Positions 23,430 to 23,539 of a DNA stretch of 23,539 bases are shown here, piece after piece. The stretch is from Phycisphaerales bacterium UBA2218 (GTDB lineage: Bacteria; Planctomycetota; Phycisphaerae; Sedimentisphaerales; Anaerobacaceae): positions 45,567 through 69,105 of the forward strand of contig DCUI01000132.1 of the NCBI GenBank assembly GCA_002327785.1, written 5' to 3'. Within the stretch, counting starts at the first letter, position 1; each line of letters begins with the position of its first letter. The notes beneath the pieces are model-generated. The model did no database searches. It worked only from the letters and a program-made list of their open reading frames with translations, and was not told where the DNA came from. The translations under genes were made by a program, and so were the position numbers.

Positions 23430-23539
23430 TGCCTCTATCTTGAGCGGAGTTTGCGAAGGGCGTCGCAGGAACCTTTTCTCTCATGGGGAAGAGGTTCGTC
23501 GTGGGAGATGTGGTCTTAGGTGTCGCGCATAAATAACCT

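Noticed and set aside
23230..23532. 100-codon plus-strand gene at the right edge
   Set aside because: It crosses an 8-3-8 palindrome, the C9-A7 run and the promoter; no recognisable features.

Overview
The window is GC-rich bacterial DNA. It looks like Planctomycetota (Phycisphaerae/Sedimentisphaerales-type) or a neighbouring Verrucomicrobia-like lineage. This is inferred from three things: very large secreted multi-domain glycosidases, a uroporphyrinogen-decarboxylase-like gene inside a sugar operon, and several dispersed short palindromic or octamer repeats lying inside coding sequence, a habit I associate with those genomes. No rRNA, tRNA, CRISPR array, insertion sequence or phage gene was recognised.

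Left part (1-7137). On the minus strand lie a GH57-type glycosidase, a soluble histidine kinase and a sigma-54-dependent response regulator. Kinase and regulator overlap by ATGA, and the regulator runs off the left edge. Divergent from the GH57 gene is a secreted GH51 alpha-L-arabinofuranosidase on the plus strand with a good sigma-70-like promoter. A minus-strand GspE/PilB-type ATPase lacking the usual N-terminal domain converges on it.

Central part (7553-19366), the core of the window. This is a plus-strand carbohydrate locus: (i) a secreted 1002-residue protein joining a DUF5696/GH101-like barrel to an acetyl-xylan-esterase-like alpha/beta hydrolase; (ii) an MtaA/UroD-like protein; (iii) an RhaT L-rhamnose/proton symporter; (iv) an RhaM L-rhamnose mutarotase; (v) a 1963-residue secreted protein combining a divergent GH38 alpha-mannosidase-like module, an F5/8-C (discoidin) domain, a DUF5703/GH95-like (alpha/alpha)6 module and an inserted, apparently permuted LamG-type domain. 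Genes ii-v are spaced by 36, 15 and 19 bp and each has a Shine-Dalgarno sequence, so they are very probably one operon. With the GH51 enzyme, this suggests deacylation and exo-trimming of a complex L-rhamnose- and arabinose-containing, possibly acetylated or methylated, polysaccharide, with uptake of released rhamnose. The substrate is inferred, and no rhaA/B/D catabolic genes are present here.

Right part (19579-23539). A minus-strand pair encodes a YiiX-like NlpC/P60 lipoprotein and a large metallophosphoesterase lipoprotein, driven by a near-consensus sigma-70 promoter. Divergent from it is a small DUF6567-like lipoprotein. The last 700 bp hold no convincing gene; they contain two palindromes, a C9A7 homopolymer junction and a promoter reading out to the right.

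The most unusual material is the repeats. A six-unit array of 8-bp-stem/3-nt-loop hairpins lies in frame in the giant glycosidase, with a lone unit in the next linker and a further unit in the right-hand noncoding DNA. Two adjacent octamer arrays lie in frame between the predicted catalytic residues of the GH57 enzyme.
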